Below, in pieces: positions 13,041-25,631 of a stretch of 64,000 bases of DNA. This stretch comes from Epiperipatus broadwayi. Lineage: Eukaryota > Onychophora > Udeonychophora > Euonychophora > Peripatidae. The stretch lies in contig JAQFVV010006255.1 in the NCBI GenBank assembly GCA_028023455.1, positions 2,418,001 to 2,482,000 of the forward strand. The letters run 5' to 3'. The translations under genes were made by a program, and so were the position numbers. Each line of letters begins with the position of its first letter. Position 1 is the stretch's first letter. The notes under the pieces were generated by a model. The model saw nothing but the letters and a program-made list of their open reading frames with translations, had not been told where the DNA came from and did not search any database.

Positions 13041-13110
13041 GATGTAATTAGAGGGGGATTTGAACCTACACTTTCAAGCTCCCTTTAATCAGCCACTCCA
13101 TCTTATAAAT
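13041..13110 (-). mobile_element. Possible tRNA-derived SINE remnant
   Basis: The minus strand has box B-like AGGTTCAAATCCCC preceded by a GAGTGGCTGATTAAAG segment resembling a box A region. Spacing is roughly that of a class II tRNA. No tail or target duplication was found. Confidence 0.35.
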
Positions 13111-14042
13111 CTTTTGCATTACTGTCACTAGTACAGCTTTTGCAAGAAAATTATTTATGAAAATTTTTTAACATCTCTTGGTTATAAAACAGTACTTATT
13201 TTAGTAACTTCTGCTTTTATTCTACAACAGTAACATAGTAGATTCTGGAACTCAAGATCTATGTACTTTGGCTCACATCTTTTATGAATTCTCAAGCAAT
13301 AAACCATTCAATTATATTTTTTTATTATTAATTCTTATATTACCTTTTATTTTTGATTTCACATTCAGGCAAATTTAATGTTTTTTCCCCATGTAATTGA
13401 ATATGTGCTCTGTCATGGGAAATAAAACTTTTTAGTGATCTTACTAAGATTATCTTATATGTCATTCTATTAAAATAGACCTCTTCTAGTAAAATGTTAA
13501 ATTATTTTGTGTTAATTTAAATGAATATTTCTCTATGTGAATTATGAATGCTATAAAAATTACTGTAAACATAATGAAGTTAAATGTTAGATTTATTTTT
13601 GTTATAGTTAATAAATAAAATAAAAGAGTTATCTTATAAATATACCAAATAATATCAATGCAAATATTATAACTATCTTGTTTTGTATATTTTAATCTAT
13701 TAATTTGGTGAGATAATAGCAGAATGAAAGATTAGATTGTTTCTTAGAAAAGATAATTGATACTTATTGCAATTTTAGTTGTTTTATTATCTTACAAATT
13801 GATTAATCATATGTTATGTAACAATATTAATCATTTATATAATGAAATGATCATAATGACAAGTTTAAGTCATTTGATTTGACAAGTATAAAATTTTTGA
13901 ATGTTCTTCTTTATTCTAAATGACTTATTTCATAATTAAAAGTATTAATTTATGATTGATAGAAAGTAATATAAATTTGATTTCTGTTTAGAATGAATAA
14001 AAAGAACTGTTTAATAGAAATATCAAATATATTTTTTTGTAG
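13111..14042. other. Probable intron upstream of the exon
   Basis: AT-rich and without recognisable elements. It ends in a TTTTTTTGTAG acceptor at 14,042. It is called intron only because of the exon that follows. Confidence 0.45.
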
Positions 14043-14228
14043 GATGATAAAGTGGAAGGAGATTTACCTGCAAATAATAGAATGCCTCAACTTCCACCTT
14101 TACCCCCACCTCAAGAAGAAAATATTCTTCAAGTAGGTGGTTTAGGTGTAGCTCATCAAGCTTTGCTGCAAGGTGGAGGACCTACTGGGTTTCAACCATA
14201 CAAGAGACCTCGATTTTTTGCATTTAGA
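14043..14228 (+). CDS. Internal host exon, proline/glycine-rich protein of unknown identity
   Basis: A 186-bp open segment is preceded by a T-rich tract ending in TAG (14,040-14,042) and followed by GTAAGT (14,229-14,234), both good splice signals. Read from GAT at 14,043 it gives 62 codons with no stop, starting and ending on codon boundaries (phase 0-0, so skipping it would keep frame). The peptide opens acidic (DDKVEGD), has the proline run LPPLPPPQEEN, a GGLGVAHQALLQGGG segment and a basic end YKRPRFF. Codon composition and GC content are clearly above the surroundings. I do not recognise the protein; it looks like a disordered linker from a nuclear or signalling protein. I saw no partner exon in the window, so the gene must have very long introns or the rest lies outside. 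Confidence 0.75.
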
Positions 14229-15420
14229 GTAAGTAGTAAATATTTTTTGAAGGATTCATGAATAGAAAAAAAAATACTGACTAAAAATAATTTGGTTATT
14301 TAATGCAGGCATTTTCTTTTACATACTTCATTATCTCTATTGATTATATGTTATCTCATAATGACAATGTAGTACTTACTGTTTTCCTGCACTTTTTTGT
14401 GTTCTAGGTGTTTGTTTTAGTGTGTGTTTTTTCCCCCAAAAATATTGAAATATATTACTCACTATAAAATCTCATTGTAATGTAATGAATGTTAAAGTAT
14501 ATATATTTTTTTATTATTTTATATTAAAAATGTAGGAAAAACAATTATTGCTGAATAACAAATATTTGTTCCATAATATTTCACTAAATTAATAATTCAT
14601 GCTGTATAAATTTAAAATTGCATGATTTGTTCCTCATACAGTTTTTAACAGTTATAAATTATTTATTTTTCCAGGTTATACTATGAATTCTCCTTTTTTC
14701 TTTATGATAGTTGATAGTTTTAATTTTTTATATAGTGTTCCTGAGTCGGAATAAGCTTTTTGCAAGATAAAAAATGAAAACTTTTTTTTTTTAAAGAAAT
14801 ATTTTATTCACTAAAGTAATCACTGTACTACGTAATTATTTTTGAATGTAAAAAAGATCATTATTGACACATTTAATTAAATAAGAACTTTTTTTAAAGT
14901 ATTAATGGAAACAAATTTATTACAACCATGATATAAATTTACTTATGATTTTATTAAGTTTGTAATTTATATTTTTAAATTATCTCAGCTATAAAAAAAG
15001 TGAGATTGTTAAGTTTTACTCTTGAAGCAGATAAGCACAATGTCCATGACATTCCTGATCCTATTGATGTAAAACCAATTTTGTACATATTTTCCATTCT
15101 TAGTATCAATAAATCTGGTCATTTTAAGAGTATTGGTATTAAAACAGTTATTACATTAATTTTAGTTTCTATTGTATATAGGACATAATATAAGCATCTA
15201 ATTTATAATTACCAATGGATAAGGTCTTTTTTTTTTTTTAAGTTTATAATATATTTGTGTGTATAATATATTTACAATAATTTTAATTATAAAATACTTG
15301 GTAAGATTTTTTTTAAATCGCTATTTGATTTTAATACGATGAAAACATTCATAATTTGATTTTTTTATTGCTAAACTAGATTATTCCTACAATTGTATTA
15401 TTTATTTAAAAGTTATTGTT
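14229..15420. other. Probable intron downstream of the exon
   Basis: AT-rich. A short open segment around 15,021-15,090 reads LEADKHNVHDIPDPIDVKP, which is less AT-biased in amino-acid choice than its surroundings, but it lacks clear splice sites and I do not call it coding. Confidence 0.4.
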
Positions 15421-16204
15421 TAGTTGTTATTATTATTTCAAAAAGGGAAAGGAAAAAATGCAAATTAATAAGTAATAAAGTTTAGCGAATTCGTACATTT
15501 CATTAAAATATATATATATTTAAATATATTATCTGTATATTTGATTTTTTTTTTTTAATTTTTAGAATGTTTTTGATAATGCTGCAGTATTTAGCTCTAT
15601 AGTTATTTTCACTGTGAACAGTTTTTTTTTTTTTATTCGACATATAAACACTAAAATTCATATGATATATTATATACAAACACACACATTTGAAAGTCAG
15701 TTTGGATTTTTATCATTTTAAGAATTGTATTAACCATCATCTTTTTTAAAAATACTGTTGAATTAATAGTAATTTTAATTTATGAGTCTTAATTATATAT
15801 ATTTAATACTAATAGTTATTATTATTTTTTCATAAAGGGGGAGGGAAAAATTGCAAATTAATACGAAATAAAGTTAATTGAATTCATACATTTCATTAAA
15901 AAATATATATATTATGTGTATATTTGATTTTTTTTCTTTTTAATTTTAGAGTATTTTTGATAATGCTTTTATAGATTTGATGTCTGCAATACTTATTTCT
16001 GTAGTTATTTTCCTTGTGAATAGTTTTTTTATTTTTTTATTCGACATATAAACACTAATTCATATGATATATATATACACACACTTGAAAGTCAGTTCGG
16101 ATTTTTATCATTTTAAGAATTGTAGCATAACCATCATTTTTTTAAAAAATAATGTTGAATTAATAGTAATTTTAATTTGTGAGTCTTTAATTATATATAT
16201 GTTT
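15421..16204. repeat. Diverged tandem duplication, unit about 392 bp
   Basis: Two direct copies, 15,421-15,812 and 15,813-16,204, share in the same order AAGGGAAAGG/GGGGGAGGG, ATTTCATTAAA, TTTTTGATAATGCT, ATTCGACATATAAACACTAA, GAAAGTCAGTT and a GAGTCTTAATT-like end. They differ by substitutions and small indels. No known element family was recognised. Confidence 0.85.
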
Positions 16205-17082
16205 TTAATAATAATAATTATAATAATAATAATAATGCAATTTTCATTCACTGCATTAATTTTATATCAACATTGTCTTTGGCTTTTGAGAACTGTCCAA
16301 ACACATCAACTTCTAGATAAAAAAGCATTAACAGGATCAGGGTCTTTCTAATATAAAGCTACTCTTATCTCATTAACAAATAATAGCTAACATTCATCAA
16401 TTAAACACTTGAGGGATTGCAAACAAGTTAACGCCAGTGTTTTATATGCATTACAACCAAAAATGGTCATAAGTGAGCAAATTGGAAAGTGCAATCTGCC
16501 TATATTGATGTCCTTTAAAGGAATTACAAGTTAAATAAGGAAAATGGGATTTTTTTTTTAATCCAATGCTTCCTATTAAGTTCAGTGATAAAAATACTGG
16601 AAAAATTGACAAGCCTTATTAAAAATTTAATTTTTTAATCACATTTTCAAAGTTAGAGTTTTTTCTGATAGATAAAATAGAAAATAAAAGTTCTAGTAAT
16701 ACGATTTTTTTTTTTTTTTTTGGACCAGCCCCCCCCCCCTTTAATTTTTTTTTTTTTTTTTTTACAAATTCTAAATAGTTTATTTTCTTTTTTAGCAAAT
16801 CAATTTGCTTGAAAAATCATCTGACATAGTTAATACATTGATTAAATAATTCCTTTAAGAAGATAAAATTTTAAATAAGACTAACGTTTATAAGGTTTTG
16901 AAAAATTAGTTTTTTTAAAAAAAAATAACATTTATATAATTATTTCAATCATTATTGCTATAGAACAGAATAAAGTGGTTTCTAGGATAAATATTTACAA
17001 GTTATATTTTTATTATAATGACACATATATGCATTTCTTTCTCTTTTTTATAAAACTAAAACTGAAGTTATTGTTCTTAAAA
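16205..17082. other. AT-rich stretch with long homopolymers
   Basis: No gene. At about 16,705-16,763 a long T run, GGACCAGCC with a C run of about 9, and another long T run follow each other. Confidence 0.6.
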
Positions 17083-17165
17083 TCAGCCACCTTGCAAGCA
17101 AGTAGTTGGTTGCAGACGGTTGTGGGTTCGCGTCCTGGCTGATGCTACGACATATGAAAAAAAGA
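17083..17165 (+). mobile_element. Short tRNA-derived SINE, 5' degraded
   Basis: It matches the copy at 25,632-25,745 from TGCAAGCAAGTAGTTGG through box B (GGGTTCGCGTCC) to the end: GCTGATGCTACGACATATG followed by an A-rich tail. The tail is one substitution away from the TGACACATG shared by the other three copies. Confidence 0.7.
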
Positions 17166-17363
17166 AAAAATCCTATAATTGGTTTTCAGATTAATAAATT
17201 TTCTGCAATTGTATTTGGTGCAAAAATTAGATTAATAGAAATTAATTGATTCATAAGTAAGATGAAAAACAATATTCCTTAATAATAAAACTGCATTGGA
17301 AGGCATATACACATATAAAAATATTTGATTTTGAAACATTTGCAATTATTAATAATAGTTCAG

Positions 17364-17475
17364 AAATAATGATACATACATTAGTGTTTGTTATTTACAT
17401 TTAGATAAATTTAAGTAATTCATGTGAATAATGATACACAGATTAGTGTTTGTTCTTTGCATTTAGATGAATTTA
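17364..17475. repeat. Two diverged direct repeats of about 49 bp
   Basis: AATAATGATACATACATTAG... at 17,364-17,412 recurs as AATAATGATACACAGATTAG... at 17,427-17,475, with 14 bp between them. Confidence 0.7.
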
Positions 17476-20400
17476 GAAAAATAGTGAGTTAACTCAGTTA
17501 ATGAAGTGTGTATACAAGATTCCTCAAGAAATAATATTAATAATATTTAAGTAGAAACGTAGCTCTGTAATCCTGACTTTTTATATTTTAACAATGATAC
17601 ATATATTATGTTTTTATTTCTACATTTTCTAAACATTTTTTATGTATAAAGTATACATGTATTTTAATACCTATTGTAATGATTCATACAAGAAAGGTAG
17701 AATTATAGAAATAAATAAATAATTTTACTGTATCCAAAAAGATCTGACTTACATATAATTGATTTCTTTTCAAACAATTCAACAAAATACTATGCTGTAT
17801 AAATAATGATGATCACAATGCTTGCTAGATTATTTTAACTGATAGCTTTATGTGTCTAAATGTGAAATGCACCATTCTTCCATGATCTATCTCTGAATTG
17901 CTAAATCATTAAAACTTTTCTTTGCCTGTCTGTCTTTGGGTAATGTTATAATGATGGCTTGAAATGATAACTGCCCATAATCTCGATTATAAGACTATGA
18001 CCATTATGTAATTAATCTTGCCCAACCACACTCTTTTTATTATATCTTACTTACCATATACTAAACTTGAAACTCAATATGTGACTATCATAGACATCAA
18101 ATAATATTATATACCTCAAATAATATATAGAATTGAGAAATACAAAAACTCTAAATACTAATAAAATTAACAATTTAATAAAATAGGGATTAAACATGGC
18201 ACAAAATTATCACTTCATAAATCAAAAAGTTAATAAACTTAGTAAATATGCCAATATTAATATCAATTTTAAAATAATAATTCTATGACTAATATATATT
18301 TATTGTATTCCCATTTTTGTTGTTACACATATCAACTCAAAATGTATATAAAACTTTTTACATTTTGAAACAGATAGCTGTTTATACTGATGTGCAGTTC
18401 TTCAGTGTATGTAAACAGATAATTAATTATGCATGAATTCAAATCAAATCCCCCCCCCCCCAATTGAAAAACCAGCTCTTAATTCCACAAAATATAAACA
18501 CATATTGCAAGGAGAAGAGAAACAAAATATTACATTTCAAATGTTACTAAAACACTAAATATTAAAAAACAAAATATACAGTAGAAAAAAATACTTTCAA
18601 ATATGATTAACATTAGTAATAAAAAATTATGGATCTAATTAAACAAATAAATACAGACATATCTCACCCATGTATATGTTTAGAATTTGAATTCTAGTTT
18701 AACTTCAGAAATTTGTGTACAACTATTGAATGCTGTATGTTTATTTAAACTTCCTATGTGTACACAGTAGACAGTTCATAGTTTTTCCAATTCTTGTTTT
18801 CTGATGAGCACTGTCTTTACATTAATATATCTCTTCTTGGTTTAAAGTGGTTTTTTTTTTAAGTAACAAAAAATTCTATTATATTTTCACCAAATCACAT
18901 GAAGATTTTGAAAGTACATCTTATATTTTATTAAATACATCATAATAGGGGAATATGGGTTCAAATTCTAAAGATAATGCTTTGAAAGGTGCAGAGGCAG
19001 AATTGATTGCAACTGGTATATAACTGGTAGATCTAGTTGCACATGTTGATACTATAATTATATAATGAAGCTTTTCATGGTGCTATGATGTACGACAACT
19101 TTAATTTTTATATGGATTACCAGGATCTTCTTACTTGGCACAATTATTAGTTAAACTGCAGGCTGGAAATTTTTTGCTATTAAGTTTATTTGTGAAAATG
19201 GCATACATGAATTTGATAGACAATTATTAAATGCTGGAATGTTGATTTTCTTCATATGTCTGAATCTGTATATTAAATACTTTCTCGACTTATGGTATAA
19301 CTGATACCAAATATCAACACCATTGTTCAATAATCCTTTTTTTTTATTTACAATTTTACGGATTAATTAAGACCATGTTTTTTATATATTCATAAACTAG
19401 TTTTATTGTTTATTTCACATTTATTTCTTAGCTGTTTATTAGATTAATCAAATTCTGAAACAATCTAATTACAATTTAATCAATGTAAAATATAATTATA
19501 ATTTAAATTTTTACATTTTCTTTTTTATATCAAAATCATTTTTTTTTAAACTTTACAAATTTTTGTTTTACCAAATTATTTTTACCTAAAAATCATTATA
19601 ATTTTTAAATTTATTTATTTATACTCTTAAAAAAATCTTAACCTTTTGATAACTATCAAGAGGATTTTTTAAATATACATTATTTTTGCCCATTTTTATA
19701 TTTGTCATTTACAAACAAATAATAATTATTAACTTGAAATATTATTTTATCTTTTATCACATTAATTTTTTTAGCTTTTTAAGTACATATTTGATATTAA
19801 TAAATCATCCATACACATCATTATTTAGCATTTTTACCTTCTAAATAAAGTAATAAATCATCATTTTTGGGTGATCCCTTTTTTTATTTGTACTTACAGC
19901 AAATTGCATAAATCTTTTTGGTTATTTTATTAACTCTGATATGTGCACCTTATTTAATAATCTTTATTGGAGTTTTTTTTTTTAAAAACTGCTTCATTAT
20001 CACCTTTTCTGTCTTTTATTTGAATGATCCTAATGAGAATTTTGGTCACATTTGTAAGATTTTATTTTTATAATTAAACTTTTATATCATGTATTGATAA
20101 TCTTTATATTATTTATTACAAATATTAGCTTACAAATGAAAGACAATCTAAAAGCTAATATTTGATCTTTGAAAAATAGAAAAATAAAGTAGTAATAATT
20201 AAATTTGTTAAGCGCATACTCCTGCAAAGTGAATACTTAATAATAATGATGGAATTCTTTGTATATTGAATCTTAACATTGTATATTTATAAAATAATAT
20301 TTAACAAAATATTTTTAATTCTTAAAATAGAAACATATTTTAGTTGAGGTATCATAAAAGAATCAAAATGTTTTAAAAGTAAAAATTATATTTACAATTA

Positions 20401-20639
20401 TTAAAAATTCATAAAAAAATTTTTTTAGCCATGTTTATAAAAGCAATTTCTTTTGCCAGTCAAAAAAAACTTCTGCTTAGATATGAATATGTTTTTAAAC
20501 TTGTCTTTTTAAAAATAAATATTTTCAAATAAAAACTAATTGTAATCACATAGTTTTTTGATTAAAAAAATAAATATTTTACAAATATGTTGCATTAATA
20601 AGCTTAAATATTTAAATAAATTATTGAAAATTACAAAAT
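17476..20639. other. AT-rich stretch without recognisable genes
   Basis: No supported coding region. It includes a C run of about 12 at 18,450-18,461 and many T and A runs. The segment 18,950-19,300 is somewhat less AT-rich but shows no family that I recognise. Confidence 0.45.
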
Positions 20640-20970
20640 ACTGCAACAATAAAGCATGGTCTGAAATGTCTAGGTCCAAATAATCTACCAATCAATGATA
20701 CTATCAATTTCTTTATATTTTGATTCAACCAATCAGGCATTGTTGGCTTGCTTTCTGATTCAAATTTATGTGATATAAGTTTTGTATGATATTGACATTT
20801 TCAGATTTTTTTTCTTTCAAACAAATGTCAGTTGGTAATTTAATATTATAGATAACTTCAAAATAGTGAAGAAAAACTGAAGGGATACCAATGCCAAAAT
20901 AATGTCTCAAAATTAGTGAGTTTGTGGTGACAGGGAGGAAGCCAGTTATAAAGCAAATGCTCATTTATTA
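20640..20970 (-). pseudogene. Possible Gypsy integrase scrap
   Basis: The minus frame at 20,725-20,964 contains FGIGIPSVFLHYFEVIYNIKLPTD, whose spacing resembles the tG.sPf.l.YGr..r.PtD segment near the end of Ty3/Gypsy integrase cores. No other domain of the element was found nearby, so this is a weak call. Confidence 0.3.
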
Positions 20971-21984
20971 CATAACATTAGGAAATTGATTCTACCCATG
21001 TGTGATAGATAATATCCATTGCATCAAAAAGTCTTTAAAATGACTTTTAGATATAAAAAATAACACATTATGTCCTTTATAACATTGTTTTATCAAGTTT
21101 GTTGGACAAAAGGAATAAATTGAATAGAAAGAACATTTTCAAAGTTTATTTTCTTTTTTTAGAAACAAAAAGAAATTGACTTATATAATTTTTTTTCTTT
21201 TGGCATGATTTTAAAGAGGCATTGTTAATATTAATTGTTTGTTTAAGTAATTTTGAAATTTATTTATGTATTTTATAGAAAAGTACTGTATAATATAATT
21301 AAATTCTGACTTCAGTTATCATACTCATGTAGGCCGAAAATTCTGTATGTATTTTATTGTGTGTGAGCTTGGGCAATGATGATGATAATTATCACATTTT
21401 ACAAATAATTAGATGTTGAAAGTATTAATGCACATTGAATAAATTATGTAATGAATGAGGGTCTCTTGTATTTTTTTTATTTAATAAATTATTATATTTA
21501 TATTTTATATTTTGATGCCATGGCAAGAAAATAAATCCAATAATATATATATAATATACACACATTAACGTTGAAATATAAATATAGTATAAAATATTGA
21601 TAGCTATGATATTTGAGTGTATTTGGCTGTAAAATATTTCCACCCATTGAAATATATGTGATTTTTTATTTATGGATTGTATAGAGTTTAGTTTATTATA
21701 CATTTATAAGCATTTAAAGTGCTAAAAAATTAAATTGTAATTTTTGATAAAATAGTTTTTTTTTTTAAAAATCTGTATTAATTTTTATCATATTATCACT
21801 ATGCATAACAAATCAGTCAAAATGCATTCATCATTTCAATTTTTTTTGTATATAAGTTTTTTTCCACTATCACTTTTTTGTTCTAGGGTATAAAAGTTTT
21901 ATTGTTTTACAAAAAAAAATACTATTTTTAAAACAAAGCAATTGTTGGTTGAACATTATTGGCCTTGTGTCAATAAACATAAGT
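20971..21984. other. AT-rich stretch without recognisable genes
   Basis: No gene or clear repeat edge. The hydrophobic minus frame at 21,425-21,703 is AT-driven. Confidence 0.45.
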
Positions 21985-23215
21985 ATAATTAAATTGTATG
22001 CGATGTGATATTGTTACTCCTTTATCGGGATCAGGAATCTCTCAGACACTATACCCAGAAAAACCTTTTAGTCACATTACTTTCTATTTCCAACTCTAAG
22101 TTTTTCCCATATTCTTCTCTATCTTGCTCCATCTCCTTTCCACACCATAATCTTTGTCAATTTCATGGTCTTTATATCTATATTCCCCTTATCTTTTCCC
22201 AAACCCAGCATAAAAACCAATATCCCTCTGTGTAATCACTATATTTATATTTATTCTTTCACAACATTATTCATACTTTTTACTTGTAAGCATTTACATT
22301 TAATTAACAGATGCCTAATATTTTTCATGCCTTCCTTACATAAATCACTCACATTTCCCCATTTGTGTGTATATTATTTTGTTGTTAGTGATCCTTTTTG
22401 AGCCTTAAACAGTAGACTACTTTCCTTGCTATTGTAAATTTACTCACACCCAATATTCTGTTCACTTCTGTATATATTTAGACTCTTTTTATTTTTCATA
22501 CTAGTTCTCCACTTCTCCAATTCCCTATTTTTATTAATGCATCTATTCTTCTATCCCATTCTTTGCCACCATAATACTCAACAATCCTCCTAACACAATA
22601 ATCTCATCTTTTGTAGAAGTATACTGACATAGAGTCATACTATACTACTTTTTTCACCCATCATGTTGTCTGTCCTTTACTGGTAATCCAATTAAATACT
22701 ATTTTGGCATTTCTTTTACTATCCATACATTGCAATCTACCAAATATTTTCATTTTGCATCTCTCATTAAAAACTTGACCATCCCATTTCTTTTTAAATT
22801 GCTTTCTTTGCTGTCCACATATCCAATGCATGTATTCTACTTCTCATTGTACTTTTTCTAAGCAATCTAACACCATTTACTAACACATAATGCATTCTTA
22901 ACATAAGTTAATCCTGCTACTGCCACTCTCTTCCATACAATTCTTTCTACATCATATTTATTATATGAAAGCATTGTTAATTTCATTATCAATCCTTTCT
23001 TTTCTTTGCCTCATTTATCAATTTTTTCTCCCATTTATCCAAACAATTGCTGTGATTACTTAAGACAAATCCCAAATAGTTATACTTATTCACCACATTT
23101 AACTTTATATCCCCCAAGAAAAATTATTTCTCTTTTTCTCTTTTATCATCATTACTTTTGATTTTTCTTCGCTAAATTTGATCCCTATCTCTTTAGAAAA
23201 CTTACCATTCCCCAA
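21985..23215 (-). mobile_element. CR1-like LINE, 5'-truncated 3' end
   Basis: The segment aligns by eye, in the same orientation, with 53,735-54,900: shared landmarks in order are GGAATCTCTCAG, CATATTCTTCT, TCCCAAACCCAGCATAAAAACC, CAGATGCCTAATATTTT, TTGACCATCCCATTTCT and AACTTTATATCCCCC. Both copies end at the same point (minus strand ...CTGAGAGATTCCTGAT), which marks the true 3' end of the element. This copy covers only the thumb and C-terminal region of the reverse transcriptase and the 3' UTR. It is broken by stops. Confidence 0.85.
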
Positions 23216-23301
23216 TGCCATCCAGTGCAAAGCCATAGCAATCAACGAATTCTAGAAGGTTTGTGCATACTTTGATTACTATGACTTGCACTGAATGGCA
23301 C
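23215..23301. repeat. Hairpin with arms of about 30 bp
   Basis: The left arm (ATGCCATCCAGTGCAAAGCC...) and right arm (...CTTGCACTGAATGGCA) are near reverse complements, with a spacer of about 25 bp. It sits exactly at the 5'-truncation point of the LINE to its left. Confidence 0.7.
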
Positions 23302-23984
23302 TACTGTATGGAGAATTTTCTACTGTTTTAACAGCTTGCATAAGCATAAGAAATAGTAATCATGTGATGTTTAGTGGTTTAATATAAATAGATTGATTAA
23401 AACAGTATATTTTTCGGACACAAAAATATATACTAGAAAAAAAGCCAAAAATGATTTGTAAATGACTTTCTTCATATCTTCAATTCTTCATTTTAAATCG
23501 ATATTATTGTTTAATAAGTGTCTTATGGTTTTGTTCCAAGTGAGATTGCATTGAAAAAGATTTTATTTAAGAATTATTTTAATTTTGACAATGTTCCAAC
23601 TATCATGAAAATTAAAAATGAATTGAAGAAAATCTATATTTTAAAAAGAAACCTGTTCAAGTAATACAAATTATGAAGTACAAATCCCTAGGAATGGATT
23701 AGTAAACGTATGTGATTTACAAATGCAACAAATCCCTAAATTTTCAACTAAGTTTGACAATGTATCAGATAATTTTCCAGGATCATTCAATTAAGAGAAG
23801 TGTTGTTCCATCTTAACTTTATTATTACACATATGATATTTAGAAGAAAAATATTGAGGAAAACCCTATCAACATTTTAAAGTGTACATACAAGTAATGA
23901 TCCATGTTTCTTTTTTTTCTAAGAGTATAATAAAAATGAAAGACTTCTTTAGATGTACATATGCTTACTGAAGAATTAAAAGCT
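23302..23984. other. AT-rich stretch, nothing recognised
   Basis: No supported gene, repeat edge or RNA. Confidence 0.4.
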
Positions 23985-24215
23985 TTTCTCTTATATGCAT
24001 GTAATTGAATATCTTTTAAAAATATTTAACTTTATTTAAATATTCCAAATACATTCAACTGTTAGTAATAGCACACAGGTTAGTATATGCACATTCTCCC
24101 CTCTTTTTCAGATGTTGCTAGCCTAACCAGTGATAATACTAGCATGGGAATCGAACCTGGACTCTCAGATTCTTGAATATTGAATTTTAATGTAATGCTC
24201 TAACCAACTCTGCCA
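23985..24215 (-). mobile_element. Long tRNA-type SINE copy (pair 3, left)
   Basis: On the minus strand it begins near 24,215 with CTGGCAGAGTTGGTTAGAGC (box A), has box B AGGTTCGATTCCC, then GCTAGTATTATCACTGG, GCTAGCAACATCTGAAAAAG and AACCTGTGTGCTATTACT, and ends in the tail TTTAAATAAAG. This is the best-preserved tRNA-like head in the window. Confidence 0.8.
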
Positions 24216-24490
24216 GGATTACTCGGTTAGAATGTTACCTTAAAATCAATACTTAAGAATCTAACAGTCCAGTTCGATTCCCATGCTAGTACTGTCACTG
24301 GTCAGGATAGCAACACCTGAAGCAGAGGGAAGAATAATATCTCTTGAAATGTGCACGTACTAACTTGTGTGCTACTACTAATAATTGAATGTAATTGGAA
24401 AATTTAAATAAAATTTAATTTTTCTAAAGACATTCGATACTTAATATTAGATAGTGGAAATAGTCCAACATATAAATACAATTAAAAACC
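24216..24490 (+). mobile_element. Long tRNA-type SINE copy (pair 3, right)
   Basis: Head GGTTAGAATGTTACC, box B AGTTCGATTCCC, body GGATAGCAACACCTGAAG and AACTTGTGTGCTACTAC, tail AATTTAAATAAAATTTAA...GTGGAAATAGTCC. It is head-to-head with the preceding minus-strand copy, with almost no spacer. Confidence 0.8.
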
Positions 24491-25388
24491 CATTATTACA
24501 TATCTTCAAGAAAACATAGTCAATGATTCATTAATTTATGGCTAAATATTTGCATTTGATAATTTGTATTATATTGAATTTCCATGAAGATTTATCATTA
24601 TTAGAAGTATGTCACACAGAACTTTTGCAAATTTCATGTACATTGGGAAATGGTTTTTAATTCTTTAGTGCTCTCTAAGTATCTGTGACCATTTCTTTTT
24701 GTTGTTATTAGATTTGTAGGCAAAAATAAGAATCACTAGAGTCTATGTTGATTTCAGAGTTTTTTTTAAAAAAATATAGTTTATTGTTAACCAAGGTGAA
24801 GAAATTTACAGGACAAAATAAATATAATACTGCAAATAAAGATATTAACAATTTAATACCAATGGTGGAAAACTCCCAAGAGAATAGTTTAGAAAATATA
24901 TTTTTATTGTTAAGAAAAATGGTAATTTAATAAAAATAAAATATTTCAAAAGTCATATAAGGCTCAAAATTTGATTATAAATATGATAAATTTGTCTAAC
25001 ACTTGACATTAATGATTATACAAATTATTAAATACAAGTTTTTGACACGGGTATACTGACTATAGAAAGTTTAAAATTGTTAATTTCCCACCAAGTTGAT
25101 ATTTTATCAAATGATTTTCCAGCTCATGCTATTATAAATCCATCATCCAATACTTTCAGAAAATTAAAAGCATATTTGAGATATGCTTTTAATTCTTCAG
25201 TGAGCTTATGCATAACTTTGCGGTCTATTTTTTTTTCCTTTTATTTCATTCTTATTCAAAATATCACAAAGTGACATGTAATGACAAATAAAAAAATTCC
25301 AATTCAATAAATATCAGTATTTGTAAATAATGCTTCTTTATATATAATAAGCAAAAAATTTTACGTATAAATTATTTCTTTATTATCT
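24491..25388. other. AT-rich stretch, nothing recognised
   Basis: Short open frames at 24,745-24,930 and 25,077-25,274 have no family resemblance and no splice or initiation context. Confidence 0.4.
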
Positions 25389-25420
25389 CCCCCCCCCCCC
25401 CCCCTTTTTTTTTTTTTTTT
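25389..25420. repeat. C16-T16 homopolymer tract
   Basis: Sixteen C (25,389-25,404) run straight into sixteen T (25,405-25,420). Confidence 0.9.
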
Positions 25421-25631
25421 GGTAATGAAAATGGATACAGGAAAAAAAAAGTAAGATCTATATCTCTTTGCCGTGTATGAAAACTCATAGTGCATTAATA
25501 ATCACTTCAATTGAGGGCATAAATTAAAATGTTTATCAACTTATACTCTTATTCAGATTTTGCAGATATTTAAAAGAACAGTTAAATTACTAACATTTTC
25601 TGCAAATAATTTTATAACATTAGAATATTAT

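Noticed and set aside
15000-15188. Possible second exon (LEADKHNVHDIPDPIDVKP)
   Set aside because: No convincing acceptor or donor at its edges and no family resemblance; the reading continues into AT-driven residues.
21425-21703. 92-codon minus frame
   Set aside because: Composition (Tyr, Ile, Asn) follows the AT-rich DNA; no start context, splice sites or family match.
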